From the NCBI GenBank assembly GCA_030374765.1, contig JARGXX010000004.1, positions 558,001-622,000 on the forward strand: DNA of 64,000 nucleotides, read 5' to 3'. This document shows, in pieces, positions 45,710-57,300 of this stretch. The DNA comes from Agarophyton chilense (taxonomy: Eukaryota > Rhodophyta > Florideophyceae > Gracilariales > Gracilariaceae). Below the pieces are notes generated by a model. That model worked only from the letters and a program-made list of their open reading frames with translations, did no database searches and was not told where the DNA came from. Numbering within the stretch: position 1 is the stretch's first letter; each line of letters opens with the position of its first letter. A program made the translations under genes and the position numbers.

Positions 45710-48700
45710 GTGAGGGAGCCCCTAGGGGGTCGGCACTAGTCGATCCCGTAGTGCTGACCAGGGAGAGCTCGCCTCCCTGCTCCCGCGCTTGGAAGCCCAA
45801 GATTCTCTTGAGGCCTCACAAATTTCCGCCGTACGGAATCAATCCGCCGGACGGAAAGCGAGTACAGTTTGACTGTGAGTTACATCGTTCTTGGAGACGT
45901 TATACATACCCGTCAAAACGGGAACGTTACCTCATGGTAGTGTCTAAAAGAATCTATAAGGTCTATGCCGACATCGGCTCTTACAGGAATCTGTTATCTC
46001 TTCGATTGAATATCCTGGACACAGGTGCTGGTCCGAACTTTATACGGGAATCGGAGCTCGCTCCTGCTGACTTAGAACGTATTCGATACGGTCTTTTACC
46101 GGACATCCGGGATGCCAACAAAAATGTTGTGGAGACACTGGGAACAGTTCGACTCGTGGTGCGTTTGGGACGCTTTGTAGTCCTAGTCGACTTCACCGTA
46201 TGTAAGACGTTAGCTGCACCAGTGGTACTGGGATGTGATTATTGCGACAAGTTTGTCGAAGCCATTCGCCCGCGAAGAAAACTAGTGGAACTAGATGATG
46301 GATCAATGGTACCAATTGTTTGCAAGCCAATGCGTCGTTGCCCCGAAGCACCTCCACTTCCACCATCTATGGAATACGGGAAATCCAGAGGACGTGTCTC
46401 GCCGAGGATTCGAGTAGCGAAGAGTGCCATGCTCAAGGCGCAACCCCAAACTTGGGTTCAAGTAAGAACAGAACGACATGGACTCGCGGTAATTCAACCG
46501 AATACTCGGGTGTACGAATCCCGTGGATTGCTAGTCGCTAACGGCATTGTTCAGGTTGATCCTGGTAGCCCCTTTTGGATACTAGTGAGTAACTTCACCG
46601 ATAACGATTATCAGATACCGAAGAATCAGGTTGTTGCAACAGCTTTGCCTCATCCCACAGTGGTGGTCCCTACTCATATTTCTACTGCAGAAGTATTGGG
46701 ATTAACCCATGTCGGTGACACAGAGGAAGAACTGCAAACTCCGTCTGGAGATCAGTTGCAAATGGAAAAGGATCCAGAGAGCCTGGTCGATGAGCTACAC
46801 TTAGCACATGTGTCGGAACACTACAGAACGAAGATCAGGTCTATGCTGAAGAAGTATACAGCCATTTGGACTGGAAAACTAGGAGAGATCTCCGCTACGG
46901 AATACCACATTGATTTGGTCCCAGGGTCACAACCCATCTCCCAATCACCCTACAGAGCGGGACCGCGAACTCGCCAAATCGAGGAGGAGAATGTCAGCAA
47001 AATGTGGGAAGAAGGAGTAATCGAAGCAGCTCAATCTGCTTGGGCCTTACCAGTGGTGCTGGTCCCAAAACCTGATGGTTCTTTACGATTCTGTATCGAT
47101 TATCGAAAACTGAACGCAGTTACAGTTCGGGATACATACCCGTTGCCTCGAATGGACGAATGTATTGACAGCGTAGGAGAAGCGAACGTTTTCACCACGT
47201 TGGACGCCAACTCTGGCTATTGGCAGGTGCCTGTAGCGGAAGAAGACCAAGACAAAACCGCATTTGCGTGTCACGCCGGTCCCTACCGTTTCAAAAGGAT
47301 GCCCTTTGGCTTAACGAATGCACCGGCTACTTTCCAGCGTACTCTGGACATCTTGCTCTCAAGATACAAGTGGAAGACTTGTTTAGTCTATTTGGACGAT
47401 GTGATCATCTTTTCCCAGGATGTGAAAAGCCATTTACGGCATATAGAGAAGATCCTCAAAGCACTACAGAGCGCAGGTATCACCTTGAAGTTCAAGAAAT
47501 GCGAATGGTTCGCTGCCACCGTCTGGTACTTAGGACACGTGATCAAACCGGTACAGCTTGCCATTCAAGAGGCACAAACAGCGGCTCTCCGCGAAGTACA
47601 ACCTCCGTCGACACAGAAGCAATTGCGTTCTTTCCTCGGCTTGTGCAACGTCTACCGACGATTCGTGCAGCGAAACTTGCATATAGCGGCACGGCTCAAC
47701 GCAAAGCTGCGTAAAGGACAACCAGTACAGCTGGAACAATTCAGACAAGCTGAAGTGGAAGCGTTCGACACGCTGAAGACAAAGATTATTACAGCCCCAG
47801 TCTTGGCGCTGCCCATCCCCAACCTGCCATACTCAGTGGATACCGACTCTAGCGAGTACCAAGTAGGGTGTGCCCTTTTTCAAACACACCCTGATGGTGA
47901 AGTATTCAGTTTCAGAAAAAGAATGCCTTGCAGTCGTTTGGGCTCTAACCACATTGCGACCGTATCTCCAAGGAGAACGTTTTACCGTCAACACGGATCA
48001 TTCGTCTCTACGATGGTTACTGTCCATTACAGACCCGTCTGGTCGTCTCACACGATGGCGCTAACGCCTTTCTGAATTCGATTTCGAAGTGAAGTATAAG
48101 AAGGGACTGGACAATGTCCAAGCTGACGCGCTATCGCGACTCAAAACACTGGGCGAAACCCAAGGCGAAATCGATGAGGAGATACGTTGCTTCTACATGG
48201 AGACCCATTCACCATCTTTTGAAGAAGAAGAACAAGAGACCCTTGATGATTATTCGGATGCAGACCCGTTCCTTGCATTAGCAGACACTGACCCTTTAGT
48301 TCAACTCGAGCGAATCTCGTGCACTGAGCTCCTCAATGAGCAACACGCCGATACGTTTTGTGCGTCGATACGCTCTCGTCTTAACGGGGGGTAGGAGCTC
48401 CCCTTTTTACTCGATTCACGAGGAATACTGTTAAGACATGTCGAAAAGCATGATCAAATCGTGATTCCACACGTCTTGAAGAGTCGAGTACTCCATCTGG
48501 CACACTACAGCAGGCTGTCTGGTCATCCAGGAGTAAGGAAGTTGTTCATGACTCTAAGAAGAGATTTTAACTGGCCTGCTTTGGCAATGGAATGCCATGC
48601 TACAGTGAGGTTGTTTACAACATGGGCGAAGAATCACATGAAGCTTCACAGGAAGCGGAAACCGATGACGTTGTTCCAGGCGAAAGCGCCTTTACAATAC

Positions 48701-50479
48701 GTCAGTATCGACATCCTAGAGGAATTGATTCGCTCAAGGAGAGGTTATCGCTACCTATTGGTAATCACCGACCGCTTCTCGAAGCTAGTGCGGACTGTGC
48801 CACTGAAGCGGATAACCGCAACCGTAATCGCACAGGCGTTTATCAAAAATTGGGTGTTTATATACGGACCACCAGAAGTTCTGTTATCAGATAATGGGAA
48901 GCAATTCGTTGCGAAGTTCTTTCAGAATGTTTGCCGCATTATGGGCATTCGAAACGTTTTTACCACGACCTATCATCCGCAATGCAACGGTCAGGTGGAG
49001 CGTTTCAACTGCACGCTGATAGCAGCATTACGACACTACATCGCGAACCACCCAAAAGAATGGGACATATTTACAGATACTATGTGCTACGCGTACAACA
49101 CACAAGTGCATACCTCTACAAAGATGGCACCGTTTGACGTCGTTCTCTCACGTAACCCTCCGGCTTTACCAGTTGCGCTCGACGACGAGACAGAATTGGA
49201 CGCGCCGACCCCAGCTAAGTACCATCTGAAATGGAGGAATGACCTGAAGGCCAGAGCGGAAGAAGCCGCTAAGGAGTTATCGAAGACGCAAGCTCGCTAT
49301 AAGCGAAACTATGACGCCAGAAGGCGAAGAGGAAATCCGGCAATCCGAGTAGGAGGTCACGTCTTCGTGCGAATCGAAAGACCTGACAAGCAGGAAGAAT
49401 CGCGTCATAAGTTGTTGCCGAGAGCGGCTGGACCCTTCAAAGTGGTGAACCTTGATGAAGACACAGTGGTCATCAAGACAGGTGAGGACGTTGAACGTGT
49501 TTCGCGCGATCATGTTGAAGTCGCGCCTGACCCGCAAGTGGAAGTCCAGGTATCTGGTAGAACTAAGGAGGCAAGTGCGACTGAACGTTAAGGCAAAAGC
49601 CCAAGTGACTCTGGGGAGAGTGAACCGCCACCAATGGCTAGAGCGGAGGAGAAAGCTCCTGATCATCCACCGCCGGCGGTTGCATACGCCAATCACGGAC
49701 AGCTTCCGAGATATCGGGATATGCCCCGTGGCACGCGCCCACCCGAAAGTACATAAATGGAACCTCAAAGCATGAAAGATGTTTTGGACTTTGGCCCCAA
49801 GGACTTGGAAACGGGTGCACGCGAAAACGCGCTGTTGCCGCTTCAGGCTGAACCCTCAGGTGAAGCGCCACTCGCTGTTCCGCCGATATCGGCTCCCATC
49901 CCTCGTGGGCAGGAAGAAGAAGAGGTATCGCCTCTTGTCTTGGTGCAAGCACCATCGTCCACCGAACAGCGGTCAGAATCGGATAAACCGAAGGAAGTTC
50001 ATCCCCGAATGGAATTGAGAAGTAGCAAGAAGTGCGCTTCTATGGAACCTGAAAAACAGGATAGCTCTTTATCTGAGAAAGGTTCTCAAGGAATGAGTAC
50101 ACTGCCCCTGCGGGCAGAACGACAGTTAGTCGACGAGCGAACGCTTAGCGACGCTGAGACTGCTAACACAGAAACGCTTTGGTCAGCCCTAAGGCATTTC
50201 AAACCTGGTAACAGGAGTCTCGAGCCAACAGCAAAAGCATTGGGAAACGCCCAGGAATATGCTATGGATCGCATATGTGAACATGGCGAGCATGAAGATA
50301 TTAGAGAATTACTGTATCGAGTCCGTTGGTACGGTTTTCCTCAGGAAGCGGATATGTGGGAACCTATAGCTCATATCCCCCGTTCGCAACTCGTGCGATA
50401 TCATCGACGCATGCGATTACCACTCCCCAGGGAGATCGACTCCTCGATAGTCGGGCTCATGGGCACATCCCATTTATAA
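45710..50479 (+). pseudogene. Gyp-E pol: protease to chromodomain
   Basis: Protease ILDTGAGPNFI (about 46010); RT with FCIDYRKLN and YLDD (about 47390); RNase H TVDTDSSEYQ-type motif reading SVDTDSSEYQ. Near 47895 a short deletion removes roughly 20 codons before [13 protein letters not shown] and shifts the frame. After that, one frame runs to the end with stops at about 48064, 48393, 49591 and 49755. Integrase VSID, LSDNG and QVERFN are all intact, but the H2C2 Cys pair is lost (LFTTWAKNH where Gyp-D has FCTDCARNR). The chromodomain YRVRWYGFPQEADMWEP lies at about 50315-50370. This is the best-preserved pol of the four. Confidence 0.9.
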
Positions 50480-50499
50480 GTATGGGCTACAAAGGTAGT

Positions 50500-50690
50500 A
50501 AAAACTCGAAAGGCGAGAAGAAAACAAGAAGTAATAAAGAAGAAACGTGAAGACACGCAAGCAAAAGACTTTTACTGATTATCACCTAGGACAAACTCGA
50601 GAAGCGAGAAGAAGGATTGAAGAACTCGAGAAGCGAGAAGAAGAAGTTAAGAACTCGAGAAGCGAGAAGAGATGAAGACTAGAAGATAGG
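50500..50690 (+). repeat. Short tandem repeats after Gyp-E pol
   Basis: Four or more imperfect copies of a unit like AACTCGAGAAGCGAGAAGAA, a strongly purine-rich strand between the pol stop and the end of the antisense ORF. Confidence 0.75.
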
Positions 50691-50779
50691 AAGGGAACGT
50701 GAAGACACGAAGTCACCGGAGTTTATTGGTATCAAGATACCACCGCAAGGGTGTTGACTACGAGTCTTTTCTAGGATCA

Positions 50780-52606
50780 TCAAAGAGACGTGCGAGCACG
50801 CAGGTTCGCAAGAAGCTGTGCGCGATCACCCTCAACTTGGTCCACGGGAAAGCCCGCATCTAAGAGGAACTGCCTCAGCGGATCCAAGCCTGGGTCTTCG
50901 ACTGGCACTGCACTCGGTTGTTGGGTAAACCCATGAACGTACTCTTGAGCAACTCCCGCCGCTGCGGATTGATCGAGGGAAGTCGCTACGCCTGCCAGCT
51001 CTGGCTCATCCTCGTAACCGAGTTCAGCCTCAGCTCCCGGCGCTTCCTCATACGGTTCCTCTCCGTTCTCGGATGGAGTAGCATCGTACACGTATCCAGT
51101 GGGCTGGTTCGGTGGCATGTCACGTGGGTTCTCCCGAAGAAAGCGAGCCTGCTCGGAGGTGACCAACTGGCGCGTCCAGGGGTCGTACCAAACGAAATCT
51201 CCAGCACTTGCTGCTCGTCCAGGAGAATGGTCGTAATGTCTTGCACGGGTTCGGAGAGCGGATTGATCAGCTGGCACTCCAGACCAATCGACACTGTCGA
51301 TCAAATCCACAAGATGGAGGAAGTCGGCATGGTTCGCACGGGATCCCAGGACAAGGGAAAGATCGAGTTCTCTCGCATACTTTCGCGCTGTGGGCAACAT
51401 GTACCAAACTCTAAAGGTATCATAAGCCTCCCACAGGAGGAAGACGGCCATCTTGGCGATAAACTCGTTATAAACCACCGTGTAATATCCCGAGAACGGG
51501 TCGTTAACCAACGCGGACCCGATGTAGGAGATCGCCGGTGGGAGCCCCACAGGGAAACCACGAGGACTCTCGATCGCCGCCCAATGCTCCGGAATACCGA
51601 TGTAGCGCCCGAAGCGCGCGTTCCGCCGGATGCGGTCAATCTCGATCATTTGATACGGCACCAAATAGCCCAAACGTGATCGAGTACGACGTTCCCAACG
51701 GGGATAATACCAATAGGGAATGTCACGCTTTCGAAGGAAGAAGAACTCTGCACGGAGAAGAGGTTGCTGAAAGCAGAGAGCTGCATCACGCACACCGCGC
51801 ACACCGCGCCAACCGCTAATATCGACTTCAACGAGTGTCTCGATACACGAGTAACCTTCACCGTCGGTACGGGCTTTCCAGGTATCTAGTTGCCAGTCCT
51901 GTGGGAGGAGAACCGTACTGATGAATCGGTGAAGACGCTCGTAAATCAGCTTGGTGAACCGCGTACGGGCTTCAGACAAGGTTTCCGTTGAATATCGCGC
52001 AATCGCGTTGTCTGGCAAAGCAATATGGCTCGCCCAGTCGTCGCTATGAATCGCGTGTTCCGGAATACCGTCAGGGAAGTACGCACCGTGTACATACCGT
52101 TGTATCAACGCGTCATCGCGGATGGCAACTGGATCAAACCAGGGCGCTTGCGCGAAAAGTTCAACGTTGTCGAGAAGATCTCGTCCATAGAAATCCGCAG
52201 GGTGCGGGTAGCTCCGCTGAGCACGACGAGAAGGAGCTCGAATCACACCCGCAGAGGCGACGTAAGCCGCGTTCGGCATTGGAGCCACGGTTGGCTGAGG
52301 TAACGGTACCGACCGGAATCCGGTGTACGGTGTGGGGAACGAACGGTATGGACCGAGTCGAGCAGTAGGCTGCGACGCAAAACCAGAAGTGTTGGACGGA
52401 GCCCCAGAAGGCACATCCTCAGAGAAGGGCCAGAACGGGTTGGACCCGGCGTTCGGATCCATCGCGAGAGATCGAGCTGAAAAGCGGTGACGAACAGAAT
52501 GCTGTTGAGAACTGTAAGAGTTGGTCGGGCGGCGAGGAATTTGTGATGAAGATGAGCACCCGGAACACCGGTCCGACTGCGTATGAATGCTTCTTGTGTC
52601 CCCCAT
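50780..52606 (-). CDS. Gyp-E antisense ORF, intact, 608 residues
   Basis: Function unknown. ATG at 52606 (MGDTRSIHTQSDRCSGC), stop at 50780, no interruption. It lies on the opposite strand to gag-pol, between pol and the 3' LTR. Residues 1-150 are Ser/Pro/Arg-rich and probably disordered. About 155-480 form a globular, Trp/Tyr/Arg-rich core (WFDPVAIRDDALIQRYVHG, YPRWERRTRSRLGYLVPYQ, LLWEAYDTFRVWY, AGDFVWYDPW). An acidic stretch (about 500-560) is followed by a short C-terminal helical segment (RQFLLDAGFPVDQVEGD). It has no signal peptide, clear membrane helix, zinc finger or nuclease motif. Homologous to the Gyp-D antisense ORF. Confidence 0.72.
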   Translation of the reverse strand: MGDTRSIHTQSDRCSGCSSSSQIPRRPTNSYSSQQHSVRHRFSARSLAMDPNAGSNPFWPFSEDVPSGAPSNTSGFASQPTARLGPYRSFPTPYTGFRSVPLPQPTVAPMPNAAYVASAGVIRAPSRRAQRSYPHPADFYGRDLLDNVELFAQAPWFDPVAIRDDALIQRYVHGAYFPDGIPEHAIHSDDWASHIALPDNAIARYSTETLSEARTRFTKLIYERLHRFISTVLLPQDWQLDTWKARTDGEGYSCIETLVEVDISGWRGVRGVRDAALCFQQPLLRAEFFFLRKRDIPYWYYPRWERRTRSRLGYLVPYQMIEIDRIRRNARFGRYIGIPEHWAAIESPRGFPVGLPPAISYIGSALVNDPFSGYYTVVYNEFIAKMAVFLLWEAYDTFRVWYMLPTARKYARELDLSLVLGSRANHADFLHLVDLIDSVDWSGVPADQSALRTRARHYDHSPGRAASAGDFVWYDPWTRQLVTSEQARFLRENPRDMPPNQPTGYVYDATPSENGEEPYEEAPGAEAELGYEDEPELAGVATSLDQSAAAGVAQEYVHGFTQQPSAVPVEDPGLDPLRQFLLDAGFPVDQVEGDRAQLLANLRARTSL

Positions 52607-52630
52607 GGTTCCCGCTTAACGAGGGGGGTA

Positions 52631-53297
52631 TGTAGTATTTTACTATGTCGGGGAATCCGATGGGTTGGTTTTTCGCGAAGTCGCGGTTGGAACTCATAAG
52701 TGAGTGATATCATCAACATTGTGATATGAAAAGGCACACGGCGTAGGATGCCAATAGGCAGGGTACAGTGTTGGGATACGTGGTATCACGAGTGGAGTGG
52801 CTTGCAACGGCGCATGTAGTGGCGATCCACGTGGCAGGTTTTACTACCCTTTGTAGCTAGACGTCCATTAGGGACCATACCCATACTGTGTTTTGGCTAA
52901 GTGGCTGACCACTGGGTATTATTTATATATTTATTTGGGCACTCACCCTGGCACACAGGATATAGTGCACCAGAGGTGAGCGCCGACTCCAAGTAAAGGA
53001 GACAACATGGGCATCATGACTATTCTGTTCCTCGCTTAGGATTCCTTAACCGGAGATCCGGACGAGCTACAATAGATAGTCAGCCCCCAACCACTTCACG
53101 AGCCGTCTCGTACGTACGTTCCATCAACGTTTTACAGTTGCACTGTTCACCCTCGCTGGGAAGTAGTGGCCTTACACCCCACTTCCAGCTCGCTGTTGTT
53201 GTAGCTCTACCACCCCTTTTCTTTCGCCGCAAGCGACCCGTCGGCAGTCCGAACGCTGTCGCAGGTGTCTGCTCTCTCCGTTAGAGCGGATACTACA
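52631..53297 (+). repeat. 3' LTR of Gyp-E
   Basis: 667 bp, a few percent different from the 5' LTR by eye, preceded by the polypurine tract AACGAGGGGGGTA (52618-52630). Confidence 0.95.
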
Positions 53298-54389
53298 TTG
53301 CCTCCAGTCGTCTCCTATCTGGGCTCGAACCTCATCGAGGATCCGCACTCCGGCTTATGGTCCGTGTTCCTCACCGAATGGGCATTCTGCGCCGCGGCAT
53401 ACATCTTGTGGGAAGCCTACGACCAGTATCGACTGTGGTATCTTCCTCCGCGTTTGCGTGGTTACATCTGGCAGTTGGACCTTCAACTCCCTCTTGGAGG
53501 TGTCAATAACTCTGATGAAGCCCAGAAGCTCATCGAAATCATTGGGCGTGTCGACTGGGCTGTCGTGCTTGTCCGGCAGAGCGGCCGTGGTCAAGAAGCC
53601 GGTGGGGCTGATCGGTCTCCGGGGCGTCGCACGCCGTTGGCGGGAGATTTCATCTTCTTTAACCCATGGGAGCAGCAAGGGATCTCCAAGGCGGAGGCGT
53701 CGGCACTCCGGATGGCTCCGCGAGGCATACCATAGGGGCACCTCGTGGGGTTTGTCAACTCGGATGACTTCTACTACTCCTATGGCGGTGATGATCTTCC
53801 GGAGGAGGCGGGCGAATACCGTGGCGACGAGGTCATGGAAGACGTGGAAGACCCCGATGGTGCCGATACTACGGCGCAGCCGGCGCAGAGAGCGACTCAC
53901 GCAGGTGCGGTCATCGATCCAGTGGCGGCGGCGTTGCCGGACGAACCAAAAGTTATCGAGGTTCCCATACGCCCAGAGGCGGTCGTGATCTCCCAGTTCC
54001 TTCGGGGTTTTGGACTGAACGGGCAAGCGGCGAGCGGCGACATCGGTGCGATGAGAGACGCCCTCGTGGCACGCCTGACCGGCGGGAGTAACTCCGCTAG
54101 CGACTCGGTTGGCGCGCACGGCAATCCGGGTTCTTCCAACTAATCCCTTGTGATCTTGGTTAGTATATCCAGCTGTTGCGGTAGTGTGTGCAGCAACTTC
54201 GAAAATAGTAAACTGCTTCCGTCTATGACTTATTTGTTTTCTTTCTTCTCTTCCACTTCTTCTGAGTATCCTTCTCCAGATCTTCTGTGCACCTTCTCCT
54301 TCTTCCAAAGGTCTTTATCCAGATCTTCTGTTCCTTTATCCCCATCGGGTGTCTTCTTATCCCACTTGGGCTCGGTCTATGGTAGCCGG

Positions 54390-57300
54390 CAAAGCCGTGA
54401 CAGTACGACGATGATACTGTACCGCCTTTGACCGAGGTAGGTGCTCTATCGGTTCGTCTGAATCCCAATCGGGGCCGTACCCGTACCAACGGACCAAGTA
54501 TTGGAGTACCCCTTCGGGTGGTAGGAGTGCTCCAAAATGCGTCCGACCACGAACTCTTGTCAGTACACTTCCCGGCCATCCCGTATGACGGTGTCGCTAT
54601 TTCCGGTTGGTACCCGTCCTGAGCAGGGGGTACCGAAGTGATCACGCGTCGGGCGGCTTCGCTCCGGTCGGACCGTGTAGCGCGCAAGGCAGTCATCGGC
54701 TGAGTAGAATGTCGACCCGACTTCGGCGGTTCATTTTCTCCAAGGGCCGGGTTTGTTTCGGCGCTTCCCACTCCGGTTGGAGGGCCCACACCAGCGGGTA
54801 ACACGGGTGGTCGTTCCGCTAATCGGCGTGGTGAAGCTCGCTTCGGCGGTGATATTGGCTTGGGCGGTGGTGCATTGTCGCACCTCTCTGTCCCACGGCG
54901 AGGTTCCGTGTAGTCACGTGAGGGTTCCAATGGCTGGCTGTCCGGCTTCGGTGCCGTGGATGTATGCGCCTCCCTGTGCGGGGTACTTGGCGGTGCGTCG
55001 TCTACTCGTACTGTATCAGGCTGCGGTGCGTCGAGCACACTGGCATTCCGTGTTGCACGTGTGGTGACACCTCGGCGAGTGTTGGTGGCGTTATCCGCAG
55101 CTGCGTTCTGAGGCTTAGATAGCGACTGCGTCGAGTCTTGCCGGACGTCGGAATCAGGCACCCCTAGTGGGCGAAGAATGACACGCGACGGTGCGGCGTT
55201 TCCAGGGACGGTATCGACCGGATTACGACGGCTGTCGGGCGCCTCCCCCTCTTTAGACGATGCACCGGAGTTGGTGTCCGTCGGGTGGACTGGGGAGCAG
55301 CGACGAATGCGCCACACGATTCCTTGCGGAATGGGCGCCGCGGGTAGGGGAAGGTCAGACAAACCCCGAGATGGGTGTGGTAACGCGTAGGGACGCGGGT
55401 GGACCTGAGGTAAGAGGGTCGATGAATCCGTTTCAACGGGAGCAGTCACACCAGTAGGTTGGGATATTAACGGCGGAGTAGCCGATACCACGCGATCGCG
55501 GGAGATGCGTTCGTGATTACCAGCTAGGCCAACAACGACAGTGTCGGAAGCCACCTAAATAACCCGAAAGGGGCCGTCGGCAACGGGTGACAGCTTGTGG
55601 CGTTTCTCCTTCTCTGGGTTCCAATACTCCTTGCGGATGAATACATGACCGTCAGGGGCGAGACGTGGCGGCGATTGAGGGGCTTTGATATCAAAGTCAC
55701 GCTTGTAAGCGGCCTGGGCTCGGCCCATTGAACGTCGTGTGGCTGGAACGAGCTTCGTGAGCCAAGTTTTTCACGCTTCGCTGTAAGCAGTCGGTGACGT
55801 AAAAGTATCCGGCGTGGGCTGTGGTTCCAGCGCCACAGGCGGTGGGGTATGGGACAGTACCAGCTCGAAGGGCGTTAATCCAGTTGTCCTGTGCACTTGC
55901 GTATTGTACGCAAAAGTGAGCGCATCAGTGAACAAGTCCCAATCTTTGGGGTGGTCTGCAACGTATGAACGGAGTGTCGCAAGTAATGTCCGGTTGAACT
56001 GGTTGGCCTGCCCATTAGTTTGGGGGTGGTAAGTGGTCGTGAACAGGTTCTTAATGTCCAAGATGCGACATACATCCTCGAAGAAACGAGAGGCAAACTG
56101 TCTCCCGTTATCAGAGAGGAGGTTGACCGGTGGACCGTAGACGAAGACCCAGTGTAGGACGAAGGCTTGAGCCACGCTCAGAACGGAGATCTTCCGTAGC
56201 GGTACGGTCCGGACCAGCTTTGAGAAGCGATCCGTAATTACGAGTAAGAACTTGTAATTCCGCTTAGTGGTAAGGAAGGGACCGAGTATATCGATGGCCA
56301 CAAACTCCAATGGAGCGCAAGCTGGAAACAGTTTCAACTACGTCGTATGACGGCGGAGTTTGACACGGTTTCGAGCGCAATCGGTACAAAACCGCACCGT
56401 TGCGTAGCAGTCCACTGCCATGGCAGGCCAGTAGAAGTTACGGCGTAGGGTGAGGTAAAGTTTCCGTCCTCCGACGTGGCCACTCAGTTTGGAGTAGTGC
56501 GACATCTGCAATACTCTCGACTGGAGGTTATGTGGTACCACGATTTGTGTGTGCGATCCGACGGTCCGTAAAAGGTATACGGCGTCATTCACCTGAAAGG
56601 GGAGAGTACCTCCTCCATTGAGTTGAGCGCGGACCTTCACGCAGAACCGGTCAGCGTATTGCTCCCGTATCATCTCCTCTGGAGTGATAGGCACGAATTT
56701 CCCTGGTAAGGGTTTCTCGGAATCTTCCGAGAGAAGAAAGTCGTCCAATTCGGAACCGGAATCTGAACAGTCCGTGTCTCGTTCCTCGTCCTCGATGGCA
56801 GCGTCGTCGCCATTCACTGCAAAGCAGGGTATTTCATCGTCTTTGACGGGTAGTGCTTCGCCAGTAGTGACCAGGCGGGAGAGAGCATCGGCTTGGGTGT
56901 TGCACGATCCTTTTCGGTACTGCACGTGAAAGTCAAATTCCGCTAGACGGAGACGCCAACGCAACATGCGCCCTTAAGGCTCCGAGATGGAGCGTAGCCA
57001 TCGAAGTGATTCGTGGTCTGTAAAAACGGTGAAATGATTACCCATGAGATAGGGGCGCAACGTTTGTAATGCCCAGACTACTGCAAGGCATTCATTATCC
57101 GAGACGGAGTAATTCTTCTCGTGGACGTTGAGCGATCGACACCAGTACCCTACGGGGCGTCTTTCCCCAATGGGTGCAGTTTGAAACAGTGCACAACCTA
57201 CTTGGTAGTCGCTGGCGTCCGTATCTACGGTGTAGGGCCTTCCAGGCTTGGGCACCGAGAGGATCGGGGCGGCGACGACAGAATCCTTACGAAAGTTGAA

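Larger units (their letters stand above)
42676..53297 (+). mobile_element. Gyp-E: Ty3/gypsy element nested in Gyp-D
   Basis: A 10.6 kb element with LTRs 42676-43341 and 52631-53297 and perfect terminal inverted repeats TGTAGTAT / ATACTACA. Order: primer binding site, gag, CCHC ORF, protease, RT-RNase H, integrase, chromodomain, short tandem repeats, antisense ORF, polypurine tract. Flanks ACTCG and TTGCC do not match. Comparison of the two antisense ORFs shows that about 1 kb of Gyp-D was lost here, which explains the missing duplication. Confidence 0.93.
42610..54143 (+). pseudogene. Gyp-D antisense ORF, interrupted by Gyp-E and missing about 1 kb
   Basis: It lies antisense to Gyp-D pol, between pol and the 3' LTR. 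The first 22 codons (MAGRQRSNRHKSEPRN..., 42610-42675) end at the Gyp-E LTR. The rest resumes at 53298 (LPPVVSYLGSNL) and runs to 54143 with one TAG at 53733. This part is clearly homologous to residues about 355-608 of the Gyp-E antisense protein: LPPAISYIGS / LPPVVSYLGS, LLWEAYDTFRVWY / ILWEAYDQYRLWY, GDFVWYDPW / GDFIFFNPW, and a C-terminal helix QFLLDAGF / QFLRGFGL. About 330 codons present in the Gyp-E copy are absent at the insertion point. Function unknown. Confidence 0.7.

Noticed and set aside
50780..52606. The antisense ORF as an envelope gene
   Set aside because: It is on the strand opposite to pol and lacks a signal peptide, a clear membrane anchor and Cys pairs.
53265..53735. A gene starting inside the Gyp-E 3' LTR
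   Set aside because: The upstream codons are LTR sequence; the real homology begins exactly at 53298, where Gyp-D resumes.
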